Source of the DNA: Butyriboletus loyo
Lineage: Eukaryota; Basidiomycota; Agaricomycetes; Boletales; Boletaceae
DNA length: 64,000 nt
NCBI GenBank assembly: GCA_038093515.1
Contig: JBBPSI010000049.1
Location: forward strand, 1 to 64,000
Direction of reading: 5' to 3'
Under the pieces are notes generated by a model. That model ran no database searches. It saw nothing but the letters and a program-made list of their open reading frames with translations, and had not been told where the DNA came from. Within the stretch, counting starts at the first letter, position 1. Each line of letters opens with the position of its first letter. Position numbers and translations under genes: made by a program. Of the stretch, positions 11,883 through 22,884 are shown in pieces.

Positions 11883-13030
11883 TGCTTGTCCGAGAACAAC
11901 CAGAAACGAAACCCAGAAAAGAGGGGTTGAGATATGGAAGAAGATCGAACGGATACTTGTTGACGAGGCTCATATTATACAGTTCCTCAGGGCCGGATCA
12001 ACCGTTGACCCGAGAAGGCGATGAGCGGCAGGAAAGTATCCTGCGTGGTAGCGGCGGTGTCCGGGTCGCATACGATTCCGGCTGTAAGCAGTGCGCAAAC
12101 ATTTTCGAAAAGGAGAACTTGTCGGAAATTAGGCGAGATCCATGGCATACGTGGTGGTCACATTCTCATCATCGCTGACAATTGTGTGTTGTGCGACGTG
12201 CCAGTTATGCCGCTAATTACAAGATATCATTCGCTGTAACTAACGTTACACTTTCACACGTTACCTCGCCAGGATAAAACGCTGCACCATGAGCAACGGC
12301 ACTTTTATGTATCTTCTTGTTGCTTGAAGAGCGTTCGGGCACACCTGATGTCGGCAACATGCCGCTAAACGTTAAACCCTGTCTACCCACCACACCTCGC
12401 GAGGACACCTGGACTGCGTTGAAACATGGTCTTCACAAGCGACTGCTCAACCACCTTGGTGATAAAAAGTGGCCCTTGAAACGGAATGAGGAACACGGTG
12501 ATCGGTATCGCCAAAAAGAGCTCCAACGTCCGTCCCTGTGGCGAACCCGGGTGTCATGAACTCAATTTAATTCCCCCTGGCAGAGTGGAGACCGCGGCCT
12601 GTGGAGATTGGGCCTTGAAACGCAGAGAGTTCGAAACACATTCGGGAAAACCCGATGCTGCGATCCTTGATCTATCGATCGGGTTGTTCGGACGCGAAAA
12701 ACGCAAAAGCCCTCCAAACTATTTTGATTTGAGGCCTGCCATTGGGAGTCTTGAAAGGTACGACCGAAGAGAAGTCGGAATCTCCCAGGTTGGAGCCGCG
12801 ACCCGCCACAGAAATGAAACACTCCACTTCATGAACATGCCATCCGGTCAACCTCGCACGCTAAAATGCTGGTTCAGAACGTCATGGCAGAAAACCTTCT
12901 TGTGGCATCTGTCATCAACGGGAACGGCGGTGTTTGATCGGGATAGATCAACCTTCTCGGATCCCGCAGGTACAAGCTACTACATATCTGGCCAGCATCT
13001 GCTCCGATAAACCTTCTCGACGAGTTCCTG
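11883..13030. other. Unassigned interval between DUF6534 copy 1 and the YEATS relic
   Basis: About 1.15 kb, partly alignable to 18333-19231 in unit 2. On the minus strand a patch near 12400-12560 reads IEFM, then FLAIPITVFLIPFQGPLFI and VVEQSLVKT; unit 2 has WIEFM and AVEQSFVFEH at the matching places. This could be the relic of a third gene in the ancestral unit, but no complete frame exists and I do not recognise the family. Confidence 0.35.
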
Positions 13031-14960
13031 CTCCGGCTCGGTTATGGTCATGTGACCCTACCGAGGTTGGTCGAACGCTTTTTGTTCCCTAATTGTAATG
13101 GATGTGGCTCCCTTTTCGTGATTTCTGGCAATGCCCATTTTAATAAGAAATTCTTCACAGGGCGTAAGATCAAGAATATAGGAAGGCGCAGCTTGGAGAC
13201 AACCTTCGGCACGGCGAGAATGAGCTCGGATTGCACGTTTCCAGGTCAAATGGCGTGTGTTGGCAAGATCTGATGGTAATGAACCTCGTAGTGCTTATTC
13301 GAGTTCATCTAACCATGTGAGAATTTTGGTCAAGAGGTAGCCTCGGTCCATATCGTTGCTTCGCTGTCGAAATGACCAATGGACCACACCCTCTTCGCGA
13401 TTGATGTCGTATCAAAAATACAGACGCTTGTTGATGCCACAAGATTCTTCACCCTGAATCAGTGTCCCAACCCTTTTTTTTCTTGTTCTCAGGGAGCGGT
13501 CCCGGAGTAGGGGACGAGGGAAGCGTGGTTCGTTTTCGAGAAACATATGTACGTCACCAACCGGGGTTCTCAGACACGGGAGAACCGAAGCTATATAGTC
13601 ATCACAAAGTGCATGTAATACGCGAGCGTGATTCCAGATCAGCACTATTTTAACACCCTAGTGGCTCTCGGTGGGGATCGTAGCTACGCACCTCGATAGC
13701 TCTCCGTTTCCCAGGTATGAGAGCCAGTGTGCGGGACCAACAGCCAGCCCAAAGTACGAATGGAGCGGGGCAACGGGGCATGATGATGGAATCATTGTAT
13801 CCTTCTTAGGATGCCGATAATCGCAAAGGAGCGTTTCTTTCTGCTTGCGGCGTCGCTTACTTGTTCATAATTTACAGCACAGCGCATGTTTCAACACGTT
13901 TCCATACGTGAAGAACATAATGGTACTCACATTCTTCCTTGATCGCTGGAACGCCCCTACGCTCTGGGTCAGTCTGGGGTGTGTTGTGCAGGGACAGCGG
14001 GGGAGGCCTTGTGGAGCGGGAAGCAATTACGATCGGGCTCTACGTCAAGTAATTGTTCGGAACCAAAAACAAAAGTGCATGTAAGACTTGGACTGATCGA
14101 GCTAGACAAGGTCACTGAGTAATCTATAGTTTCATGTCAGGATAAGGTGCAGATGTGGGATCTGTGACGTAGTAGTTCACACACTCCAACCCAATGCTCA
14201 ACTTCTATTCTCCCGCCGCCAACCCATTCGAAAATGACCTTGGCCATAAATGGCTCATCTTCTGTACCAATGACCACAAAAGGTTGCTTCTAGACAGTGA
14301 GAAACACCGGTGAAATCGTCCTTGGCGGTACGACGAGGAAGCCTGAAGACGAGAACGGAAGTGACATACATAAAATCCAGGCACCGGCGACCGAGAGGGT
14401 GCCGTGACTCCCAACATCCAACGATCTGATCCGGCAGACTTTCTCATGATGCGGGGAGCTGCCCTCGCGCCCTTTCCCAGCCGAAATGCACTCTAGAAGT
14501 TCATAAATTTCATAGCAATCAACCTTTGTCCCTCCCGATATCACGCATCATGGGAAAATCTATTGTACGTCGGTCTGCATGGTGTCATTGCGTGGGTATG
14601 GCGCAATAATGGACGCCGCTGTGGGCTCACGTTTTCAACCAAGTATATACATACTGCGGTCCTCATGCGCGCCGTGATGATCGCAGGCCTGGGGGTTGGG
14701 CAGTGTTGTTTGTAGTCTCCGCTCCCGTATCAACTCATCAACTAGTCCAGATCAAGTTTTTTCGTGCGGTATTTCCGTGCGAATAACGTGATTTAGAAGC
14801 CTTTGAGTTCTCGGCGACTCGGACAAGTCCATATGGCTGTGTGCATATACCATCTGGCCGAGGGTTATAATGTCAACGTACTCATCCTCACCATAGACGT
14901 AACCCTCGTACGAAAATAACCCCAAGTATGCACTTCTACGCCATCTCGCGCGTCTAAGGT
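13031..14960 (-). pseudogene. YEATS-domain gene copy 1, truncated and broken
   Basis: Relic of the gene that is complete at 19232-22509. Matching parts in order on the minus strand: a short piece near 14890-14960 from the zinc-finger region, the EPT...SIIAPY segment near 14590-14640, the YEATS core near 14205-14450 (VVPPRTISPVFLTV, FVVIGTEDEPFMAKVIFEWVG in shifted frames), and the C-terminal helical part near 13412-13645 (ARVLHALCDDYIASVLPC, GEESC). The N-terminal third is absent, about 250 bases matching roughly 19285-19525 are missing, the zinc-binding cysteine run after GEESC is disrupted and stops occur in frame. A longer insertion separates the EPT exon from the YEATS exon. Clearly dead; its divergence from copy 2 exceeds that of the linked DUF6534 pair. 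Confidence 0.75.
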
Positions 14961-16320
14961 ACGGTTGAAAAGTCTGCCGAACTTATTCGCAATCGTGAAT
15001 TGATCCCAGCGTTGGAGAGGCAGAAAAACCCCCAGTACCAGAAGGCACCAGGAGGGGAATGGGTAAAGGAGTCTCGACTAGTACTTATCCTGGCTGCCCC
15101 TAGCACTGCCACAGCGTTTGAGAAATTTTCAACAGATTAGCCTGTAAACTAGGGTAAGTAGCGAAATATATTTTTTGTCGCTGTGAATAAATGTTTTGCC
15201 ATGAAGCCGGTCGGGCTCGCAGTGCAGTAGATGATTCAGCAGTCCTTCCCGGAGCTGTAGAATGCTTTTCTGAGGTAACGACAGGATCAGCAATCGGAAA
15301 ATCGGGCAGGAACGGACTGTCAAGTGACACCCATCCATTCATCATCCCGACCGGTGACACCAACGGCACCATCGTCTACGCTGAAGCCCTCACTTGCCAC
15401 ATGATTTGACAACATTCCCGGGTCACCGTCACGCGTCCACCGCTGTATCTTATTTTCCTCCAAGCGACACCACCTGTGCTTCATCTTCAGACCTGGAAAG
15501 TGTTCAGATCAACTTGCAGCAGCGAGATGGAAGTCCTACCCGTGTATGTTGCGTATTGAATGTTTAGGCCATGGCGGGCCTTTCGATTGGCTGCAACAAC
15601 AAGGGTACGACAGCACCAACCCAGCGGAAAAAGACTACAAATAAGACTACCTCAAGTCCGATGCGAAACAGCACAGAAATTCGTAAAGGCCCGCATATAC
15701 ACCGGAACTCTCGGGTTGTCAGCCGCACGTTGTTCGTCCGTCTAGGAAGATCTGTGACTCGTCAGGTGGTGTCGACAGGACCTGAGGCCTGAGGGCGCGC
15801 CAACGACCGGCAATCGCTTGTGATCATGTGTGTGAGGATTTTCAGTAGGTACCTTTTTTTTCGAGCAGCTGTGGTAGATTACATCGATCGAATCAACCGA
15901 TTATGGTTCTCGTCTCTGTCAACCATCCAACCACATCGCAGATTGGCATACGCCTGCAACGCGATCTGGATCAAAATGGGAGCATCCCTACGTTTTTGTG
16001 TGCCAAGGAAATGGACAATATTCATCACTCACAAAATGCTTGTTTTTAGGTACATGACCGAGAATACATATCCATGTCATATTGAAAGTGTAGCCTCCTA
16101 GTTTACACGGTAGATGTGATGTAGATACATTGTCGAATTCTCGCTGTGTTTGAGGCAATTCCAGGTACATGGTAATAATATCAAAGGAATAGGGAATTCT
16201 GGCTTATATGGTGTCAGTGATGCTTGCACACCTTACGAAGAGCTGAGGACGGGCTTACTAATGCTTGTAGCGTAGTTGGCCAGTTTTACCATTTACTGTT
16301 TACACACCGACCAGTGGAAT
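14961..16320. other. Spacer between duplication units
   Basis: About 1.36 kb without recognisable coding content. Small open frames exist (for example minus 15100-15372) but show no family motif, no splice-linked partner and no match in the other unit. It may hold remains of the lost 5' part of YEATS copy 1 and the 3' flank of DUF6534 copy 2. Confidence 0.4.
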
Positions 16321-16356
16321 AGAAACACCGTGCTATCATTGTGGAAGTACGAGATC

Positions 16357-18332
16357 TCAAAATTGTCGAGATGATTCACAAACCTCTTCTCCCCCGTGGA
16401 ACACTATGTCCTTGGAGTCTCTTGCAACTATAGGAGGAGGCAACGGGATATTGAGCAGGCGGCTTCGTCGGTCTGTAGCCATCGAGGATCTTTTCGGGTC
16501 GTAGTCGGTACCCGAGCAATGCCCCCCTGCACTTTGGCGTGTGTTGAGTCTGTACATTTATGAGCTCTGCATGTTGTATGACTATAAAGAAACGTACGCA
16601 GCAAGGAAGGACACTCCATATACTAAATCATGGGTCAATCAATGCTCCGGATTAAGCAAAAATCCCTTACATTTGCTCAAAACCAAGTAACAACCCACGA
16701 ACACGAAATTCCTCGGCATAATATTGTACTATTAGCGGGCTAAATGTGAGCGACTCACAGCAAGTTGCTGGCAATACATACAATAATTAAGGTGGAGAGG
16801 CTCATCGCGCTAGACAACGGCGTCAACCGGATGGAAAACGGAATTGTTCGGGGTGCAAGAGTACCTTGTCAGTGCACCGGTGTTGACTGCGTAAAGCGTT
16901 AAACTTCTGATGAGAGAGTTGGTCCTTCGGATATGACATCAGAAACCAGCGAAACAAGTATACAGGACGCTTACTGTGAGTAGTCGGACCGCATGGATTG
17001 CAAGTAATAACAAAGGGCAACAGCTATGCTCATGTCATCCAGGACGCCAACACCGAGTGCGACGATTCCCAAGACCTAAAGAAAGAACACCAAGTCAGCA
17101 ACGAGACGGTTCACGCATAATAATACAACCGACTCGTATGTTTATAAGATCGGGCAGTGCAGCAAGCGCATAACTGAAAGGAATGCATGCATACTCAGCT
17201 CAAATATTACGCTGGAGAATACGAGAAACTTGGCACCTTTTCACTGTGAAAGCTATCAAATATGTTATGTTAACGTTCGAAAGCAATCGTATAAGGTTTC
17301 ATTGGAGACTTACTGATGGCGACTCCTGGGATACAGTTAAGGGTCCATGAAGATAATTGTCTAGGTTAGATACAAGGCTACATCTGTGACGATGGTCCCT
17401 CACCCAGTTGTCCAAAGTTCAGAAGCAACTTGCCAGAAGGATCAGTCGCATGGATCGCGCGCGGGGCAGCACTTACCAGGAAGGCCGTCAGCAACACGTT
17501 TCCTTTGCTGACTGAGAAAAGCATGTCATCAAAGGTGTCGCCAAGGAGGAATGAATTCTTACACCGCCAGACGCGCAGTGAGAAGAAGCTAGTCGAGGAT
17601 CGGGATTAAATATAGAGAACAGTCATGAAAAAAAAGGTATATACATACAACTTCACAATGGATGCAACCACGGCCTGGACAATAAGGTGCGCTCTCAGAC
17701 ACCTGAAATCAGCAGAAGTGGCACACTCACCTCTATGAGAAGCTGGAACTGGAAGACGCTGCGTTAATAAGATTAGATTGCACCATCAACAAAGCGTACG
17801 TACGACAAGAGACCTGTACAGTGCATTCTTGTCAAATCACGGAGAGGTTAGAGGGGGAAAAAGGCTCACCAAACCGGTTTGTCCACGAGGGCAAGTACGT
17901 TCAGGAAGTTTCTACATTACAATTAGATTATCAGCAACCAACGACCACAGAAACCCACGTTATTGAGTAGTAGTACACGGAATGGCCAATGAAGACTTGG
18001 TGTACTGTCTCTAACAGCCTGAAGAAAAGCTACATGAGAAGCTCAACGAGCATCGAAGGGGTACGCACAACAGCACCGGGACCTAAACGACTAGACGTGA
18101 GACCGGTACGAGGATACACTCCCGGAAGACAGCTCACAGTTGCTTTATACACTGCTTTATCCGAAGGATATCGACGATAATAATTGTACACCTGGACGAG
18201 AAGTATTCCATATAACCTGTTGAATGATTAGTGTGGGCATCTTGTAGACACGAGCAGTACTCGCACTGCAGACACACTGAAACCAACGAACAAGGCACCG
18301 AGGGTATTGTCGAAACTGGGACGGGTAGCCAT
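16357..18332 (-). CDS. DUF6534-type integral membrane protein, copy 2
   Basis: Paralogue of the gene at 9888-11882 with the same exon order and intron positions. The start at 18332 reads MATRPSFDNTLGALFVGFSV; later exons give the YNYYRRYPTD-like, YYYSIT, NFLNVLAL and TDSLIRRF-like segments; the tail reads MYRLNTRQSAGGHCSG, then GGEEVCESSRQF to the stop at 16357. Both copies keep splice ends and frames where I could follow them, and introns are about as conserved as exons, pointing to a recent duplication with little time for selection to show. The cytosolic tails differ most. Function unknown. Confidence 0.72.
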
Positions 18333-19231
18333 TGGTTCAATATCCCAGAACGAGCAGAAACAAAGCCCAGAGCTCGAAGAAGGGTTGAGATATTAAAGGG
18401 ATGGGCGACAGGGCATGGTGTGGGACGGCAGCGCCCGGAACCAGAAAATACCGCACATCGGTTGGAAGCGGCGCGAGGCACAGTTAAGTTTAGAGAACTT
18501 CGGCAGAAATTACTTAGGCGATATCTATGACGTGAAATTGACACTACACTTGCCCTTGTTACCACGGTCGCCTTGTATGAAGAGCATAGTGGTCAAGCAC
18601 TGACTGTCAGCTGCCACTTTTAAATTGCGCACCCGAATGAAGGTCCCTACGCCCCGCTTGAGAACACTTGCAAGGCTGTGTTCGAACACGAACGATTGCT
18701 CAACCGCCCGCGTGGCGAGGCGCACGATGGTAATCCATCCCGAAGCACTTCGTAAACGTCCGTGTCTGTGACGGATTTGCGTATCATGAACTCAATCCAG
18801 CCTCCTATCATACAGGCCTTGACACCGGAACCAATCCGGAACTACGTGGGGACTATCGGGTGGAGAGTTGAAGAGACACTCGAAACATTTTGATTGGGCT
18901 GGCCTCCAAACTGGCGTACGTTATGAGGCAGGCCAACACGACCGACAAGAAGAATCTACTATTACATGGATGGTGCACGTAATGATTCTTGAAAGACTCG
19001 GAATCATTGGAGCCGTCACGGTCACGATGTTGCCATCCGGTCACCCCCGCACGCTAAAATGCCGGTCCAAAACACTTTTTTGTCGTCAAGGAGAACAGTG
19101 TTTTATTGGGGTAGTCGAACTTGATATACCCCCAGCAATGATCTAAATTTACCCAACCATACAAATAAGTTAATTAAATAACAATTCTTTTAGATATTAC
19201 GATTGATACACTCAGAGAGAAACACAGCCTA
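18333..19231. other. Unassigned interval between DUF6534 copy 2 and the YEATS gene
   Basis: About 900 bases, related to 11883-13030. It should include the DUF6534 promoter and the YEATS 3' flank. Minus-strand patches with WIEFM and AVEQSFVFEH have counterparts in unit 1, but stops separate them and no complete gene can be drawn. Confidence 0.35.
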
Positions 19232-22200
19232 TCAATCAGTTCCCCCTGTTCGCTCCGACTCGGTTACAGTCGTCTGACCGATTAAATACCCCGCATTATT
19301 TGTACCTGATCTAGCCGGGGCATCCCCACCGAAGTCAAGTCGGACACCTAACCGCGCCAAGCACAACGTTACAGATTCTCTTGCCCGAGGATCGTAGCTC
19401 GTCACAGCCCGCGTAACGCTAGGGACTGCTTTGAGACCGCTTGAAGGTTGGACCCGGAGCCCGCGTAATACGTGTCCGGGCGTCAGGACAAATGTGAACT
19501 TTTTCCCTCTCTTTCCCCGACCGTTCTTTGTTCCCGGAGCAATAGATGTGACATCCCGTTTCGCGATTTCAACAGCCGACCGGAGCAACGTAGAGATGAA
19601 CGGTTTTAGGGTGGCCGACAACAGAGCGGCCGGAGCAAGACATCTTTCAGTGGGTTCCCTCTTAGTAAGAAACGTGGGATTTTCTCCACAAGGCGCAAAA
19701 TCAGGGAATGTAGCCAGGTGGAGCTTGGAGACGATCTTGTGTACAGCGAGAATCAGCCCTGGTGGATTGAATGCCACCAGGTCACGTGGCGTTTGTTGAC
19801 AAGGTGGTAAGAACATCTTCATGATTTGGTTCGGAATGGAACTTGCTGGTGGCAATGGCGGACCCTGTACTGCTTGCCCGAGTCCATCTGACCATGTGAG
19901 AACCTTGGTCAAGTTAACAGAAGGAAGCCTCGTTCCAAATCGTTGCTCCGTTGTCGGAACGACAGCACATGTCCAATGGACCGCACCCTCCTCGCGCTTG
20001 ACGTCGCATCCAGGATGCAAGTACTTTTTGATGCCACAACTCGGGCAAGATTCCTCACCCAATATCGGTGTCTCAGCCTTCTCTTTCCCTTTCCTTTTCG
20101 CCTCGGGGAATGGTCCTGACGTAGGATGCGACGGACGAGGAAAGTGTGATCCATCCTCGAGAAGCATATACACATCACCAACTGTCAGGTCTGTTCGTCG
20201 ACATGGTGGAACTGAAGCCATGTGGTCAACGTAAAGCGCATGCAGTACACGGGCGCGAGCCCACTTCAGTACGGTTTCAATACAAGCGGCTCGTAGTAGC
20301 AATCGTGACTACGCACCTCGATAGCTTTCCGTCTCCCAGGTATAAGAGCGAGCAAGTGTGCGGGACTAGCAACCAGCTTGTACGGGACTTGGGTAGTCGT
20401 TCTTGGCTTGACGTCTGAGCATCTCGATTAGTCTAAGCGACGCATCAAGCAGAAAGAAACGTCCCTTTCGCGGTCATCGGCACCCTAGGAAGGAGACTCC
20501 GTAGGACCTGTTCATAATCTACAACACAGTACATGTTTCAACACATCTCCATACGTGAGGAACATGATGGTACTCACATTCTTCCTTGGTCGTCGGAACG
20601 CCCCCATGCTCTGAGTCGCTCTGGGGTATGTTGCGCAGTGGAGGGTCAAATGTAGGCTGTCGATCAAGGGACGGCAGTGGAGGAGGGCTCCCTTTGGGAG
20701 CGGGAAGCAGCGGCGTATTTCGATCGAGCTCTACGTCAAGTAACTGTTCTGAACCAAAAACAGATGTATAGGACTTGGATTGATCGAGCTAGATAAGATC
20801 GGTAAGTTGTAGCTCCATGTCAGGATAAGGTACAGATATGGGATCAGTGACGCGGTTTACATACTTCAATCCAATGCTCAACTTCCATTTTCCCGCCCCC
20901 AACCCATTCAAAAATGACCTTGGCCATAAATGGTTCATTTGCGGTGCCAATAACCGCAAAAGGCTGCTGCTGGACAGTGAGAAAGACAGGTGAAATCGTT
21001 CTTGGCGGTACGACGGTGACACAGGTCAGGAAGGATGACAACGGGAGTGACTGCTCATCAAGCTTAGTATCCAGGCACCAGAAAAAAGCAAGGGACATAC
21101 GTAAGAAGGTGCCGTGACCCCTAGCATCCAACGACACTGATCGGTAACACCTAACTGGGCACGTCGGTCTGCGTGCATGAGTATTGCGCAATAATGGATA
21201 CCACTGTGGGTTCACCTTCCTTCAAATATAAACTGCGATCCTCAAGACGGATGCGCGCCGTGATATGGAAGCGCGATGCGGTTGTGCCAGCTGGGATGGT
21301 CGTAGGAGTTGAGCTGTTGTTTGCATTTGTGCTCTCCCCTCCCATATCGACATCAACTACTAGATCAAGGTCTTTGCGTGCGGTATTTCTGTGCGGATAG
21401 CGCATGTAGAAACCTTTCTCGGCTTGTGCTGCTTCTTCAGAGACAAGTCCATTTGGGTGCGGGTTTGTACGGTCGAGAGTTATAATGTCAACATACTGAT
21501 CTTCATCGTAAACGTGGATGCAACGACGTTTGGGAGCACGACCAAGGAATTGTGCAAGGGCAGGAGAGTCTGCATGAAGACCAAGAGTTCGCGATAATAG
21601 CGTGCTTGGTGCTGTCACTGAGTTTTCCAAGGAAACGTCCGACACGGCATGCGCCAACGGAATGTTGGGTAGGATACCATCCACACCTACCGCTCGTTCG
21701 AATAACCGGCGTAGCCCAACAACGCTGCCACCCCAAGCCACTTCTACGCCATCTCTCTCGTACGTCTCCCAAACCTGAGCGTCCGCAGAAATAGGCACAG
21801 CGCAGGCCGTAATACATGCATCATGACTTGCCCATTCGACGCCATGAGCCAATCGTGCATGATTGAGGAGTCCCTGTAGAGTAGTGAATTGTGTTCGGCT
21901 ACAGGTGGGACAGGCAAGAATCGCAAGCTGGCTATCAGATATGGAGGCAGGCAGCTTTATGTACAGATGTTTCTTCTGTTGAGACGGTTTTGGGGTCCGG
22001 GAAGAACGCGTTTTAGGAACACGCTGGAGCGTTGGTTGATTCGACACTATGGGAGAGAATGAGGGAGATGGACTTCGTTCTTCGGGCAATCCAGTGTCAA
22101 ATATGAATGATGAGGGCGTTTCCAATGCCTCAAGAGCATCGAGCGCCGCGTCTTGGAAATCGTCCCCGTCCAAAGCTTGATCTTGTGGCTCTTTGACATT

Positions 22201-22509
22201 CGAAAGTGCGTCCAACATTTGGAGTGCCCATTGGATACGACCTTCGATGGTAGTCGCAAGCCGTTTACGAATGGCGACCTCCAGATTAACTTCATCATTG
22301 ATATACCGAGAAATGTCGAGCATCTGAGAGTCTGCAAGGAAGTATGGTTTAGCCTAAGATCAACGACAATGAGACCGCGACTCACCATGACCATCACTTA
22401 TAATTGAATCAACATCCAGCTCCTCGTCTGAAACTGTAAAATCTAACTTCCTCTTGAGTACCCCAGACTGTGGAACGTCTACATGGGACGGTATTGGCAA
22501 GTGACACAT
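19232..22509 (-). CDS. YEATS-domain chromatin protein with C2H2 finger
   Basis: Probable histone acyl-lysine reader of a chromatin complex. The start at 22509 reads MCHLPIPSHVDVPQSGVLKR. An N-terminal helical part (RYINDEVNLEVAIRKRLA) is followed near residues 150-200 by a zinc finger with CX2C and HX4H (CPTC, then LQGLLNHARLAH). The YEATS beta-sandwich is spread over several exons: HITARIRLEDRSLYLKEGEP, then a WMLGV segment, then VVPPRTISPVFLTV and PFMAKVIFEWVGGGKMEVEH. An acidic/proline linker and a C-terminal helical region (ARVLHALYVDHMASVPPC) follow, with a second zinc-like patch SCPSCGIKKYLHPGC, ending at 19232. The layout suits YEATS2-like proteins. One exon joint near 21150 needs a 68-nt intron with donor GTGGTA to avoid a frameshift. 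A truncated relic lies at 13031-14960. Confidence 0.72.
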
Positions 22510-22884
22510 GTGTACCCATGTATGCTTGGTATGAGATCGGCGTCAAATGAAGGGAAACTATTTAGTATCACCCCTTCTTCCGAGTCAGAGATGTTACCGA
22601 GAAAACACCTTCGTTTCACATCTTGCTACACTACCATTTGACTCGAGGATCCTACTCGCACTTCGGTACACCCCACTAGCCCTTGACTAGTAAGATATAC
22701 GTGGCTCGCTAGTGGTGAAACAACCTCAATTGCCCTTGCAAGTCAATTCGTAACATTCTCAAAGTTACTGTCAACGTGGTGAACGACAGGGTAAATACGA
22801 GTAACCACAACGAGCAAGGGAAGTATGTGATGAAAGCTTGTCTGTCTAGGAACTCGAAAGTGTTTCGACCCACTGTCGAGTGGC
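22510..22884. other. Intergenic, YEATS promoter side
   Basis: About 375 bases between the YEATS start and the ADP/ATP carrier stop, both on the minus strand. No coding signal seen. Confidence 0.5.

Larger units (their letters stand above)
9859..14960. repeat. Tandem segmental duplication, unit 1
   Basis: Matches 16321-21770 in the same orientation, offset about 6.45 kb at the left and about 6.7 kb at the right. In the best stretch (about 11281-11570 against 17731-18020) I counted roughly 15 mismatches in 290 bases, spread over exons and introns alike and mostly transitions. Near 13860-13930 (against 20510-20580) about 10 of 80 bases differ. The left edge is near the shared gaaacaccg before 9880; the right edge is near 14960, where similarity to the YEATS gene stops. 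Confidence 0.85.
16321..21770. repeat. Tandem segmental duplication, unit 2
   Basis: Second copy of the unit at 9859-14960, same orientation. It holds DUF6534 copy 2 and most of the intact YEATS gene. Beyond about 21770 the YEATS gene continues without a counterpart in unit 1, so either the duplication ended inside the gene or unit 1 later lost its end. Confidence 0.85.

Noticed and set aside
15100..15372. 90-codon minus-strand open frame in the duplication spacer
   Set aside because: No counterpart in the other unit and no recognisable family.
21130..21240. Stop after TQTDVPS in the intact YEATS gene, suggesting a broken gene
   Set aside because: A 68-nt intron beginning at the GTGGTA after EGEPT and ending GATCAG restores the frame; the stop lies inside it. 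Not certain, but simpler than damage.
9000..22500. Search for a transposon behind the segmental duplication
   Set aside because: No transposase, reverse transcriptase, terminal inverted repeats or long terminal repeats could be seen at the unit edges.
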